Numbered from the stretch's first letter, positions 29,301-40,900 are shown. The stretch is DNA of 64,000 nucleotides from Azadirachta indica (GCA_022749755.1 CM040451.1:13839871-13903870), one strand, 5' to 3'. Notes: generated by a model from the sequence alone, not told the origin. Numbers and translations: made by a program.

Positions 29301-29693
29301 TCTCTCCAGTGCCCTAGAGGACCGATTCTGCAGTGGCCTCCCATGACTTCCTTTCTCTTCATCGCCAGGAAAATTCTTGAGTTTCAATGACTCTTCTACA
29401 ACCACTTTCTCCTCATCATCTTGCAAAATCGTCGCTTGAACTCTACACAACTTCCTAACAAAACCAAAAAGAAGAAAAAATGAATGAAGTCTCCCAAAAC
29501 ACAGAGAATTCGCTGAATTTGATAAGAGATAATCGTCGAAAGCAAACCTGGAGAGAAATTGATGCGAAGAAAGAGAAGGATTGCAACGCAAAGTGTTAGG
29601 AGAGTTGAAAGAAGCTAAACTTTTCCTATTTTTACCGTTAATGGACGAAACCGACGTCGTTGCAATCACCGTTGAAAAAATAGATGCTGTCAT
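26365..29693 (-). CDS. PTOX: Plastid terminal oxidase (ubiquinol oxidase, IMMUTANS), chloroplastic
   Basis: Nine exons: 29693-29548, 29454-29259, 28901-28808, 28225-28110, 27660-27552, 27319-27251, 26987-26916, 26826-26779 and 26591-26365. They join to 1077 nt, 358 residues; Arabidopsis IMMUTANS also has nine exons. The enzyme is a di-iron plastoquinol:O2 oxidoreductase of the thylakoid, linked to carotenoid desaturation and relief of over-reduction. The six iron ligands are present: E137 (L-E-T), E176 and H179 (N-E-M-H-H), E228, E297 and H300 (D-E-A-E-H), each one residue beyond the Arabidopsis positions. The Ser/Thr-rich N-terminus before R-V-Q-A-T looks like a chloroplast transit peptide. 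The exon 8 block unique to PTOX is retained (E-F-Q-T-A-R-A-P). Intron 1 is 93 nt and in frame (see findings). The start is the M-T-A-S-I-F methionine; upstream in-frame Mets are less likely. Confidence 0.97.
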
Positions 29694-30625
29694 CTCCGTA
29701 ACTAATCCTTTGGTTGCGGAGGGAAGAGAAATGATAATCGAGAATTCAAAGTGCTGCTTGGCTGGCGGAAGAAAGATATTTGCAAAAATCAAGTTCGTGG
29801 AATTTTGCGAAGAGACTGTCAGGGAAAAAGTGTTTGTCCGTATTCGGTTATGCAACATTGGCGGTTTGGGCGCGCGCATATTCCTTGCTTCCCCCTCTCT
29901 GTGCTCGACAAAGGATCAATTCATCAGCCAGGACTATGGGCCGGAGCGAGGCGGGTCGGCTTGAAAAGTCCAATTTTTAATGAGGGTTTTAACATATGGG
30001 TCCCTATATTTTTATATGTTCTAAATTAAATAGATAATTCGGATATTAATACAAATAAGCACCTAACGTTTTTAATGAGAAGCATTCAGAATGCCTCATC
30101 TTCAAATTCAACTAAAAAGATTATTGTTTAACTTTATATTCAAAATTAAAAAAATATTCATCGATGCAAATGATGGTTCTCACTTCTCATACCCTATACC
30201 CATAGACATGGTTTAAATATTTCAAGTTATATACTTTACACTGGCTAAAATTCAATATTATAACGGTAAATTAGTTATTTAACACAAACAGACATCACTG
30301 ATTACTATTATTATTATTATATTAAGGACCTGTTCGATACAAATAAATAAATTATGTTCTTATTTATAGAAATATGAACATTGAGTGATCCAAATGTCAC
30401 TTCATTTTAATAGAGTGGTTAAAATAGACCTTCTTGACATTAATGCAATATTACGATACAAGCAACTTTGGTTGGCAATTCATGTCAACATTTTGCTTTA
30501 AGCAAAAACACGGATATACATTATGACTACGAGTACTGAATCATGATCACTGTATAGTATTAATGTTATAACCGTTTGCTTCTTTATTTTTCTCCTGGAT
30601 TTCAACTTCAAGAAAGAAACGAAGC
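29694..30625. other. Intergenic region upstream of PTOX
   Basis: It contains the PTOX promoter and 5'UTR, with a GC-richer patch at about 29870-29960, then AT-rich DNA. No additional gene is recognised. Confidence 0.5.
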
Positions 30626-30628
30626 TAG

Positions 30629-31993
30629 TTAACTGAATATGAGTTGAACCTTTGGAGAAGATCCGGGAAACTGCATTATCTCTGCAGTAACAATGTCTGA
30701 GGGCCTGGGAGTCTCGTTTGCTCGCAGACGAACGATCATTTTCTGCAATACATTTCCATGCTTCATCAGGAACTTCACTAACTCAATTCCCAACTCGTCA
30801 TAAATATCAAGCACCTCAATTCTCTCTTGACTTTACATGTCAGATATGTGATTGGCTTGCCTGCTGGTAGAGAGCACGATCTAGAGAGACCATCTGATGA
30901 GCCCTCATCAGAATCTGTTGACTCCATTTCCGAGAAATCTTGTTTACCAAACCTGCAGTCAAGTGAAAACAGGTTTTTAAGTGGAAGTATGTAACAAAAT
31001 TTGACAAACTACTGGGAAGAAGAATATATCTTATCAGCCAAAAGGAAGGTCAAAAGAATTAAGAATTGTGCCTTTTTCTTAACAAGCTAACCAAATAGGT
31101 TTGCTAACTGCTCTTTTTATGCCAAAAGACATTTCTAAATGTGATGCAGAGCACAAGAAGACATATGATTATAGACTCCTGTAAGGTGAATAATAATAAA
31201 GCCAAGAGTGACCACACACTGAAAGCATCTGATTCTATAAGGAAATAATTCTTGGTTGATAGTTGATACTAATTATAATTCATTCTTCCCCATGCAAACT
31301 GCATGAATATCAGTGTGCATCTTCTTGGCACAATTACATAATTTGTTCATTTTATATGCAGGTAATATGCCACCTGAGGTGTGGGATGTTCGATTTTGCC
31401 ACTTATTCCGGAAAGATGGGCAATAACACAACATTCAATCAAATAGGTCCAATATATAAAGGTGACAAATTGCTACAGCTAAGGACTGTCAAAGTGTGAA
31501 AATTTTCCCGCAAAATGCATATATTTCAGTCGACCAAGTGAGAACTTCAGTTTATTGCTTGGTAAATACTGGAGAACTGTGAATGTTAACTTCTCCCTAT
31601 AAAGCGCTAGGCAAAATGGGTCATAAAGAGCACCTACTTTGGTTATTTCATTCTGATGAAAATATAAAACAAATGGAAATTTGACAAGATTCTGATCTCA
31701 CCAAACTGATGCCAATTGCCAAATCCAATTGCTATCTTACAAGAGAAATTAAGTCTACGAAAAGCAATGACTTTAATAATTGAAATTACCCAATAAGAAA
31801 ATATTGTAAGAGCTTCTAGATTGGGAGAGCAGTTGAGGAAGTTGACAGCTGGGAGCATGTTTCCATCGAACTTAAAATCCACCGCAAGTATGAGTATCTG
31901 GGACTTCAAATTATAGAAGGAGTGGGGAAGGACTTCGGTGCTGCAAGTACGTAAAAAGACTGGAGACAAAACCACAATAAAACACATGGACAA
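30629..31993 (-). pseudogene. Remnant of an F-box/LRR/FBD-type gene
   Basis: Two minus-strand pieces read like parts of an F-box/FBD/LRR protein. The upstream piece (about 31993-31800) encodes an LRR-like segment with L-P-H-S-F-Y-N-L-K-S followed by N-C-S-P-N-L-E-A-L. The downstream piece (30814-30629) encodes an FBD-like tail with E-L-V-K-F-L-M-K-H-G-N-V-L-Q-K-M and a normal end (Q-L-I-F-S, stop). An acceptor-like CTTGACTGCAG near 30955 opens a frame that must shift to reach the FBD tail. No F-box is visible. I infer a decayed gene rather than an expressed one; the family call rests on recalled motif resemblance. Confidence 0.5.
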
Positions 31994-31999
31994 TAATGA

Positions 32000-34660
32000 A
32001 AAGAGAATAAGTTATAGGTTAGAAAGACTAATTTGAAATTCTCCTGGCAGGACACTATCATAAATATATGTACAATACAAGAGTCATATATCAAACTAAA
32101 AATTGAATAGCCAAAAATCTTATATCCGGGAATCTTATTGTTATTGGCAATTGCTCGTCTTAGGGAGGGAATTACATTGTTGAATCCTTTAGTACTAGTT
32201 TACAGAAATTCTAGTTACTCCTACTAATTCTGGTGGTTTTTATCAAATATATTTTAACCCTACTTTTTTAAAATTAAGTAGAAGTACGTTAGTCTTAAAC
32301 GTGATTTTAATAATTCTTTAATTTTTATCTAATTATACTAAAAATAAATAAGTCTCCCTAAATTTTAAATGTAATGAAATTGTTTCAACATTGTAAACTT
32401 TTTTAAACTTATAGACGGATAAAATTTTTTAAGCATACAGATGGATTTTACAACTTTTCTCCTTTACAAAACAGTGCTTGATGTACGTGGATAATAGTCA
32501 CAACAAAAACAATTTAACTAAAAGATTAGTAGATGAATTTGTTATCTTTCGTAAATACTGGGATGTCTTTGATAATAAACCATGTACTTCCCTACTCGGG
32601 AACTTTTCGGAAGAAAAAGGAAAGAGAGCAGCGAACCTAGCGAACTCGGCACTTCAAACCTACGGGCCTCACACAAAATCTTAGTCCAGCTAAATTCACG
32701 TAACAATCCACATGGGCCGGGCTTCAACAAATAGCTGCCCAACTCGTTTTAACCTTTAAACCGGCCCATCAGGTTCGTATAACGACTAATGACAGGCACA
32801 AAAGAATATACATCAACAAGAAGTGTCAAAATCAGTGTCTTCGCCCAAAAACGACATTACGTATATTATAATGCTTGAAAACGACGATAGGGGTGCAAAC
32901 CAGCAGAGCCGAACGGTAGATTTCTGTCGACCTCAACCGACCTGTCATACATACAGGTGTCTAAAACTCTTGCTCACAGTCTGCTTACGTGTGTAAACCC
33001 GTGCTTCATCGTGAAGTTAACTGTAGACAATTTCTTTTCTGTCCCCGTCTGAATTTGTTAAACTGGCTTCCTTTAAGAACTTCCTCTCACGTGATTTTCT
33101 CGAGAAAATTAGAGATAGATTTCATGTGAAGACGATCACAGATTCATCGTGTCAAGGGCCTGCCTACTTTGAGGTTTGCTTCAAAACGTGCACTCCACCT
33201 TAGACAATAACTTGACAAGTTTGACGTGGCATTTGATGATATAATTTTTTTTTCAATTATGATACAAATAGAATTCCAACACTGAGCTTTTTTTTTTTTT
33301 TTATTATTTTAAGAAATTTATGCATTTATTCAATCAAATATAACCGAAATCAAATTCTAAATTTTTTATACTTCTTTTAAAAAAATACTCATTAAATCAA
33401 CATACATTTGTTGTATAATTTTTTTTTATATATATAACATTTTTAAGACCCAAAATTTATCATATCTATATAAAATAAATATTGCATGAAATGTTACATT
33501 TTGTATAAGACTAACTTGACAGACTATATATATAGTATTATATATTTTTTATGAAAATTAAAAAAATTAAGATGATTTTAATGAAATTATTTACAAAAAA
33601 ATATAATTAAATATTATAAATTTTCTACTTCATTATAATTACCACGACAGTGATTATTTAATTTTTAGAATTATCATATGCCTGTTAAAAATATATTAAA
33701 TGAGCGTACGAATAACATAACATGTCTATTTACTCTATAAACTTTTCTTAAATTAAAATAATATAATCAAGAAATAAAATACATAATTATGCGACATAAT
33801 TTTATGAATAAGCATAATTAAAACATAATTTTATTAGACTAGATAATCTTAACTAAAAACAAGTTGTATTAAAAAGGCTAAAGGGTGTGTAGAAAATTTT
33901 GTGGTAGGCACACAAAACGGCAATAATTTATGCGGCATCGCCAATTTTCGTGAAGTGTGGCGCAAATTGGTTAGTCATGCGTCACCTGATTCACTGAAGG
34001 GGTCCCAAATACAGCTATTATTGCCGAATTGCCAATCATGTACGGAATTTAATGAACTATTATAGTTTTGGATAATAATATATGGATCCCCTAATTTTTA
34101 TATTCTTGCACATAAGTTAAGCCAAATCTCGTTAAATTAAACCAACAATAACCCCCTGTAACATTGAGTTTTTACAATTAAGATATATATGTTAAAAAAA
34201 CTTAAATAGAATGTTTTCAATAGATGTTTTAAAATTTTTTCTCTTATCATTTTGTCAATTATTTTATTTTAAAATAAATATATATATGTAATAAAAATTT
34301 ATTAAATGTGCATATAAATGTTATATTATGAAAATTTCATATAAAATTTTTTCTGTAGTGTTAGAATATGTAACTTCAAACTAAAGATATCTTTAGTTAA
34401 TTTTGATAGAAGTGGTGACCTATTTGTCCTAAGTAGATTCATTTGTAAGAATATAGAAATAATAGGGATCCAGCTGTTATTACACTGTTATATGAACTTA
34501 GGTATTACTTCTCTGTATAATTCATCCAGATGTTAGGCTGTTAGAAACTCGGAAACGACCATTTTCCTAGATCTTCTCCTCCTTGTAATTTTGCCAACAA
34601 TTTTCTTTATATGAGTTCTTACAAGACAAAAACTCTGATTCTGCATCCGTCATCAAAGTT
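32000..34660. other. Intergenic region before the DUF3537 gene
   Basis: About 2.6 kb of mainly AT-rich DNA. A GC-richer stretch near 32570-33200 has a motif TAGGGGTGCAAAC (near 32887), similar to one end of some plant hAT elements, but no partner end was found. No gene is recognised. Confidence 0.5.
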
Positions 34661-34669
34661 TCCGAAATT

Positions 34670-36490
34670 ATGGAAGATGAAAGACACTCGTTCCTGTCGG
34701 GAAACAAGACAGAAGCTAATAATTTTAGAGAATTTGGAGTTGAATTGAAGAGCTTTAAAAATTGTCTGAAATGGGTTTGTGTTGATCAATCAAATATTTG
34801 GAAAGCTGTTCTTTCGTGGTCAATTTTCTTGCTTCTCGCCATTGGTTGTCCTCTTGTTTCCCATTTTGTTTTTTTGTGTTCAACCTGTGATACGAATCAC
34901 CAACGACCTTACGACGCCGTCGTGCAATTATCTCTTTCGGTTTTTGCTGCTATCTCCTTTACTAGTCTCTCTTCCTGGTATCGCAAGTATGGCGTCAATC
35001 GTTTTCTGTTTCTCGACAAATTACCTTACGAGAGTGACAAAGTTCGGCAGGGATACGCAGTACAGCTCAGAGTATGTTTTTTCTTCCTTTATTTTCTCTA
35101 TTCGAATCAATTAATTGAGGCCTTAAAATTCAAGTCTAATGAAGTCAATTTTTTTTCCTTGAATTTATTTTCGATTATCAAAATCTGTCTTCCTAACTGT
35201 ATGATCCCATTTAATAATGATTGCAACCTTTGTCAGCGATGCCAATAATTTGATGTAAAACGGTGAAAGTTTAATTTTGATGATGGGAAATTTCAATTTT
35301 GATGCCTTAGCAAGGGTGTGAATTTTATAATTCTTGCAGACATCAATGAAGCTTCTGTGTATATTTGTCCTCCCGTGTTTCGCGTTCGAGTGTGCCTATA
35401 GAATCTGGTGGTATGCTACAGGAACATCAGAAATACCATATTTTTTCAACATTTATGCCAGTGATATCATCGTCTGCACGTTGCAGCTATGCTCATGGTT
35501 ATATCGAATTTCAATTTATATCCTTGCTTGCGTTCTTTATCAACTCATTTGCTATCTTCATCTGCTCAAAATGGAAGATTTTGCTCAGTATTTTCAGAAG
35601 GAAACTGATGTGGGTTCAATCTTGAGAGAGCATCTCAGAATCAGAAGAAACCTTCGAATTATAAGCCATCGGTTTAGAGCATTCATTTTGTTGTCTTTGC
35701 TTCTTGTCACCGCGAGTCAGTTCATTTCTTTGATTATGACCATGCGGTCCAGTGCCCATAACAATATATTCGAGGCTGGGGAACTTGCAGTAAGACTTGC
35801 CTTTTCATCACAATATACTGTCTGGAGATTTGCGTACTTCCGTTGCAATTTGATTGAGTTTTTCTTATTTTGTTTCAGTTGTGCTCCATTAGTCTGGTGA
35901 CGGGACTCTTCATCTGCCTGCGTAGTGCAACAAAGATCACACATAGAGGACAAGCTATTACAAGCCTTGCTGCAAGATGGCATGTCTGTGCTACGATAAA
36001 CTCTTTTGATGAACTTGATGGGGAGACACCAAGGGCTCCAGATCCTTCTGTCCAAGTTTTTCCGGTCACTGCTGATTGGGAATCTGATGATGAAGAAGAT
36101 GGAGATGATGATCTAGATAACACCAGGATTATGCCTATTTATGCACATACCATTTCTTTCCAAAAGAGACAAGCTCTAGGCAAGTGAAAACATACTAAAT
36201 GAATACTTTCAGCATAATTCAGCACCATAGATACAAGTACTCATCTAATTGTTGGCTTGTGATGCAGTGACTTATCTAGAAAACAATCGAGCAGGAATTA
36301 CAGTGTTCGGATTCATGCTGGACAGAACTTGGCTTCATACCATATTTGGGATAGAGCTAGCTCTATTGCTCTGGTTGCTCAACAAGACAATTGGTAATTC
36401 TCGTATCCTTTTTGGTTATGTAAAACAATATTCTTCATACTCCTCATTTACCTTGATTTTTTTTCTTCATTGACAGTGAACTGGACTTGA
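34670..36490 (+). CDS. Multi-pass membrane protein, DUF3537 family (gustatory-receptor-like)
   Basis: Exons 34670-35071, 35340-35789, 35879-36179, 36268-36393 and 36477-36490 join to 1293 nt, 430 residues. About seven hydrophobic segments are visible, for example residues 46-69, 83-103 and 137-155, with a hydrophilic acidic loop near 345-365. Family blocks include V-T-Y-L-E-N-N-R-A-G-I-T-V-F-G-F and H-T-I-F-G-I-E-L near the C-terminus. DUF3537 proteins are plant membrane proteins proposed as distant relatives of insect gustatory/odorant receptors; their function in plants is not settled. Intron 3 has a GC donor (36180-36181), needed to keep the conserved A-L-V-T-Y junction. The tiny last exon (14 nt) supplies V-N-W-T and the stop; without it the frame would run to 36473 with an unrelated tail. 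The location is predicted to be plasma membrane or endomembrane. Confidence 0.85.
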
Positions 36491-37483
36491 AAGTTTATAG
36501 ATTGATTGTCTTCGAAACTCAATACAAGGTGATCATCAGCATTAGCTTGTGAGCATTATTCATAAGTTTGAAGACGAAAATGCCATTAATATTGAACCAC
36601 AATTTCTAGCAGAGTTGCTGAATTTCAAAGCTGAAGAGTTTCAAATACTGCAAAATCAAAAGGGTAGACTACAAATATGTGTAGGAGGAATTCAAACTTA
36701 ACTTGAACATGACAAGGTGATCGTCAAGTCCTGTTATTTGTTTCACGAATGTAGCAGATGAAATAGGTTTGGCATGCATGGCTTCAAACTTCCAATCTTT
36801 TTGGGTGGATTGAATGTTGCCTAGTCTTTTATTTTCTCGATATTACTACTAAGTCGAAGTAATACAAGATGCGGAGAAGTTGTCTCTTGTATTTATCATT
36901 TCAGATGATTTTGCATCAACACGTACGGGATAGATGTGAAATTGGGAATTGAAATCTTTAAGTGATTTGAATGATAAGTTGGCGCGACGTCATTTCATAA
37001 AGTGACTAGTCTTTAGACCCAAAATGAGTACCACTATACGAATCTACAGGACAATGTATAAACGAGAAATCGTTGCAATTAGAATATATGTTTTTAAGAT
37101 TAGATTATGGTATTTTAATTCAATGAAATTATTAATCATGAATTAAATAAAAGCAATTTCATAAAATAATGCAAAGAAACAGTAAACTCTTTCATTAATA
37201 TAAAACATTAATCCAACACACATAACATGCAAAAAAACCAAAAAAACCGATTGCCCTTATGCATCGAATTCAAATTAACTACATTTTCCCCTCCCCAAAT
37301 TTATTCCAACTGCTTCCATTCACAGAAGTCCCTCCATACATAAAATCCAATCCTGCAAATAAACAAAAGAAAAGCCCAAATTAATAATAATTATTAGAAC
37401 AAAATTAAAACAAAATGCTCAAAAAATTCAATGTACATCACAACAAAAAGCAGAGAGAGAGAGCTGAAGCAGAAAAATCTAAT
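36491..37483. other. Intergenic region, 3' ends of DUF3537 gene and lipid-transfer gene
   Basis: About 1 kb between convergent genes. The left half is probably DUF3537 3'UTR. Near 37335-37365 the minus strand has an acceptor-like TTTGCAG that could belong to a last intron of the lipid-transfer gene. Nothing else is seen. Confidence 0.5.
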
Positions 37484-37834
37484 TTACTTGGAGCAGTCAA
37501 CATTTGGATCAATGGGCACTGGAACTTGAATACCACACAAATCAGGAAGTTGCTTAGCTTTCTCGGGCTTAACCCCCATAACGGGTCCAGCTTGTTTGAA
37601 GCATTCGCAGAGAGCTTTACGATCTTCTTTCGTCTTTGCCTCATCATTCAGAGTTTTCACACTCAAACAACACGGCTTCGTCGGCTTGGCCTCGGCCCAA
37701 ATCAAGAACGGCTGGCACGGGGCCAGTTTAACTATGGCCTCCTGGCACGACATTGCATGCACACGATTCGCTACGTGCAGAACTGCTAGGATGAAAGCCA
37801 AAACATAAAAACAACCCCTCATTTTCTTCTCCAT
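37484..37834 (-). CDS. Non-specific lipid-transfer protein-like (eight-cysteine motif), secreted
   Basis: A 116-residue frame with an N-terminal hydrophobic signal peptide of about 27 residues ending near V-H-A. The mature part shows the full eight-cysteine pattern C-x9-C-x14-CC-x19-C-x-C-x21-C-x13-C, close to type 1 LTPs. Four disulphides would enclose a lipid-binding cavity, and the protein would be exported to the apoplast. It departs from classic LTP1 sequence, so ligand and role (cuticle, defence or signalling) are unknown. On the coding strand the last codons read ...TGC TCC AAG TAA; the AAGTAAAT is also donor-like, and LTP genes often carry an intron just before the stop, so the final residue or two may differ. 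Two broken relatives lie within 3.5 kb. Confidence 0.88.
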   Translation of the reverse strand: MEKKMRGCFYVLAFILAVLHVANRVHAMSCQEAIVKLAPCQPFLIWAEAKPTKPCCLSVKTLNDEAKTKEDRKALCECFKQAGPVMGVKPEKAKQLPDLCGIQVPVPIDPNVDCSK

Positions 37835-37885
37835 TTTTAATAATTTGCTAGCTTGTATGTGAGAAGAGAGTAATGTGGGGTGGTG

Positions 37886-37893
37886 AATTTATA
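37886..37893 (-). promoter_or_regulatory. TATA box of the lipid-transfer gene
   Basis: The minus strand reads TATAAATT about 52 bp before the ATG. This implies a short 5'UTR of roughly 20-25 nt. Confidence 0.55.
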
Positions 37894-37899
37894 AGGTTT

Positions 37900-39070
37900 A
37901 CGTGTGGAAATGTCATTGAATTAGACTTAATGCACTGCAATTTGTAGGAAATGTGGTGAGTTGTGATTTACCATTTCTGGAAGATTGTGACAGGGAGTGA
38001 ATTTAAGTACATCTTCATTGAAGTTAACCTTTTGTATTTAAAAGATAGTTTTGAGCATTTATGATATTATGGTTGTCAGCCTTCATTCATATATATTGAT
38101 GGGTTAACTAATTATAATACTATTTATCAACACTCTTATTATAAAGTTGAGATAGTATAATTATATTTAAATTGACATAAAATAAATTTAAAATATATGT
38201 ATCATACTGAAATATTAGAATTAGAGGTGGACACGAACATATTTCGTTTCGATTTTCATCAGAATCAAATTTAATGGAAGAATTTTAATTTTAAAATTTT
38301 AAAAATTGAAAAAATTCAATGATATAAGTAGAATTAAATGGGCTGAAACAGTCACTTTAGTTCAATTTTTTTAATTTATCTTTTATTAAGTGTTTATCTT
38401 AATTAAATTTGAATAAATTTAATTAATTCCTCTAAAACAGCCAATGAAAAGGAGTCAAGTATCATCATCTATATACGATCTTTGGAAGATGTAAATTTTA
38501 AGTGAGTTAGACAATTTTTTTTTTTTATTGGAAGTAACTTTTTTGCGTAGATTTTAGTCTTATTGCAAGGCCTCGTATTAAAATGACAGGTCATTTTAAT
38601 CTCATAATGAGAAGGATGACGTAGTTGTGTGTAAATCATTTAATAGCACGCCGTTAATTTCGTAACAAGTAGGACCACATATCAAACATGAAGCATCTAA
38701 GATAAACTACAAGTCGTGAACGTCAGTTAAATAATAACGACATACCATTGCAAAGGCATTTGTTGAAACGACAAAGCGTGCACATCCTATTTCCACGTAA
38801 TCGAACATGCAACAAGCTTATTATTATCGACGAAAAATATCAAAATAGAATCTAAAATAAAGCAAACAGTTCGGTCTCATTTCAAAATTTCTGCTACATC
38901 CTTTTAGGATATACAACATGAAATGAATCTATTGAGGCAATATTTCGGTGAACTCCACTCAGAAATCGAGCTCAGTCCTAGCTTATATGTGGAAATCCAA
39001 CACTGCAAGCACAGAATACACAAGAATTAATTAACATCACAGTCCTCGTAGATGATCATGAACTAGAAAT
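37900..39070. other. Intergenic region between lipid-transfer copies
   Basis: AT-rich DNA with no convincing frame. The sequence ATTAGAGGTGGACACGAAC near 38219 resembles the end of some hAT-type MITEs, but no partner end was identified. Confidence 0.45.
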
Positions 39071-39077
39071 AAATCTT

Positions 39078-39396
39078 TTACCGAGTGCGGTCGACGTCAG
39101 GGCCGATGGGAATTGTAAGCGAGACTTCGCATACTCCAGGACGTAGCTCAACTTTCTCAGGCTTAATACCCAGCAACGGTCCGAACTTCTAAATCATTCA
39201 CACAATGTCTGGAGATCGGCTTTGCTGGTAACCTTCTCCTTCACAGATTTTAAACAGAAATGCAAAAACTAAAGCATGGCTCCAGTGTTGTTAAAGTATC
39301 GATGCATGATATTGTGTTTGCAGAGGTTGCATTTATAATCAGAAATGCAAAGACTAAAGCCAAAACAGAAAACCTCATCACGATTTTTATCTCCAT
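39078..39396 (-). pseudogene. Broken lipid-transfer protein gene (copy 2)
   Basis: The minus strand starts with an ATG and a good signal peptide (M-R-F-S-V-L-A-L-V-F-A-F ... A-T-S-A), then S-C-I-D-T-L-T-T-L-E-P-C as in the intact neighbour. After that the frame meets a stop, and family blocks continue only with shifts: K-E-K-V-T-S-K-A-D-L-Q-T-L-C, then G-I-K-P-E-K-V-E-L, then P-I-G-P-D-V-D near 39090. The CC pair region appears deleted and the final Cys is replaced. It is a non-functional relative of the gene at 37484-37834 in the same orientation. Confidence 0.8.
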
Positions 39397-40013
39397 TTTA
39401 ATTTGTATGAATAACTTGATTCAGTGAAGCAACGTTTTGTGGTTTACTTGAGTTCTATCGGGATATGTCTTTGGAGAATCATAAATATCTGAGTTAGAGT
39501 CATTAAATGGTATTCTCTTTGTATTTAAATTAGAGTTAATGTAGTTCAAACTCTTGTACGTGTGTTGAGTTATCATTTCCCATATTTGGAAGATTTAATT
39601 ATTGGGTGAATTAAGGACACCTCTTTATTATAAACCTAACATTTTATATTTAGTATATATACTATTGTTGGGGTTAACTTGTGACACTTTACGTGGACTT
39701 TTTATTGGAGGATAAACACTCATCATAATATGTACTATGGAAGAAAAGAAAATGAACTATTGGACTCAATAGCAAGGACCAAGCCTCAGCCCAAAAGAGC
39801 CCAAACATATTCCTGGCCCAAGTGGACAATACAGCTACTTTACAATCAACACAAGACGAAATGGCGGTAAGTTACTCCTGTTATGAAATGCAAAGCAATT
39901 GCAATGACTGGAGATTGATATTCGACGGTGAGGATAACATCATACACTTTAATTAACATAGAACAAAATGCAGTGTATTGTAGGTTTCTGTAGATGCCAA
40001 AAAGGTAGCGTAT

Positions 40014-40679
40014 TGTCACGGGCCGCCGAAACGCAAGCGGAATCGCCAAAGACGTAGCGGCACCTCAGCGCGCAACCTCTAGCACACGGGCACGCAAGCG
40101 ACACCTTCCGACGCACGAGCGTGCAAGCAAAACAGTTCGCGGATGAACAATGCGCCGTGAGCTAGCAAGCTTGTGAGGGTGAACTTAGAGTGTTGGAGGC
40201 TTGATGGTTGATTTGGGGCAGTCCATGAGGATATTGAGTAGCTTGGACCAGCAAGCATGCAGGTCATTTATGCTTGGATTTGTCTCAAATGGTTTATGTT
40301 TATGTTAAACACAATGTGGCCATACTTGTAAATGCACCCCATTCTTGTGTTTAATCCAGTTGGCCCATTTTATGTTTAGTGGTGGTAGGTGGGATTTTTA
40401 GGTGTAATGTAATCTCCACCATCCATTTGTATAGTGAAGGCCAAATCTCATCCATTGATTCTATGTATATAAATGCAAGTGTAGTGAAATGTAAAAAGCT
40501 AACCATTTCCATTCTCAACAAAGGCATTACGTGTGCTTCTTTTCTCTCTACTGCGTTCACTGCAATTTCTCTTCTTTGCTACTGCTTTGCTTCTCCACTC
40601 ACACTACACACACAGCATTTGAATCTTATTCAAGTGCCGCATGTGTTGGAATTTCCGCCTCAGTTTTCAGCGCGTGACA
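40014..40679. mobile_element. Probable solo LTR (666 bp), TGTCAC...GTGACA ends
   Basis: The segment begins TGTCACGGGC and ends GCGCGTGACA, giving perfect 6-bp inverted termini with TG...CA ends. GTAT flanks it on both sides (40010-40013 and 40680-40683), a candidate target duplication of 4 bp (LTR retrotransposons usually give 5). It is markedly GC-richer than its surroundings at the left (about 40018-40140). It holds a promoter-like TATATAAATG near 40466 followed by CT-rich sequence. No gag/pol, primer site or second LTR is present, so a solo LTR from recombination is the simplest reading. The transcription direction suggested is plus. It sits between two decayed lipid-transfer copies. Confidence 0.55.
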
Positions 40680-40690
40680 GTATACTCACT

Positions 40691-40900
40691 TGCAAACTTT
40701 AACCGGTACACACCGTGTAATTGTAATTTCAATAGCTGCAATACAATCAAAGGATATTCTCCCAGCAAACTTTAACCGATACTAAATGAGGTAATAAAAT
40801 TATGAAATCATCACAATTTATTTTTAAGTGATACAAACTGTGGTGATAAAATTATGAAATTATGACAATTTATTTATTTATTTATTTATTGTTTTATTGA
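40691..40900. repeat. Short imperfect direct repeats next to the LTR
   Basis: GCAAACTTTAACCG occurs at 40692 and again at 40765. Just beyond, a unit GGTRATAAAATTATGAAAT..ACAATTTATTT occurs near 40790 and again near 40851, followed by (TTTA)n. These are local duplications with small differences. Confidence 0.7.

Noticed and set aside
29581..30029. Overlapping plus-strand frames of 66-127 codons near the PTOX 5' end
   Set aside because: Antisense to PTOX exon 1 and promoter, with no domain or splice support.
32880..32900. TAGGGGTGCAAAC, like a hAT terminal repeat
   Set aside because: No inverted partner or target duplication found, so an element cannot be delimited.
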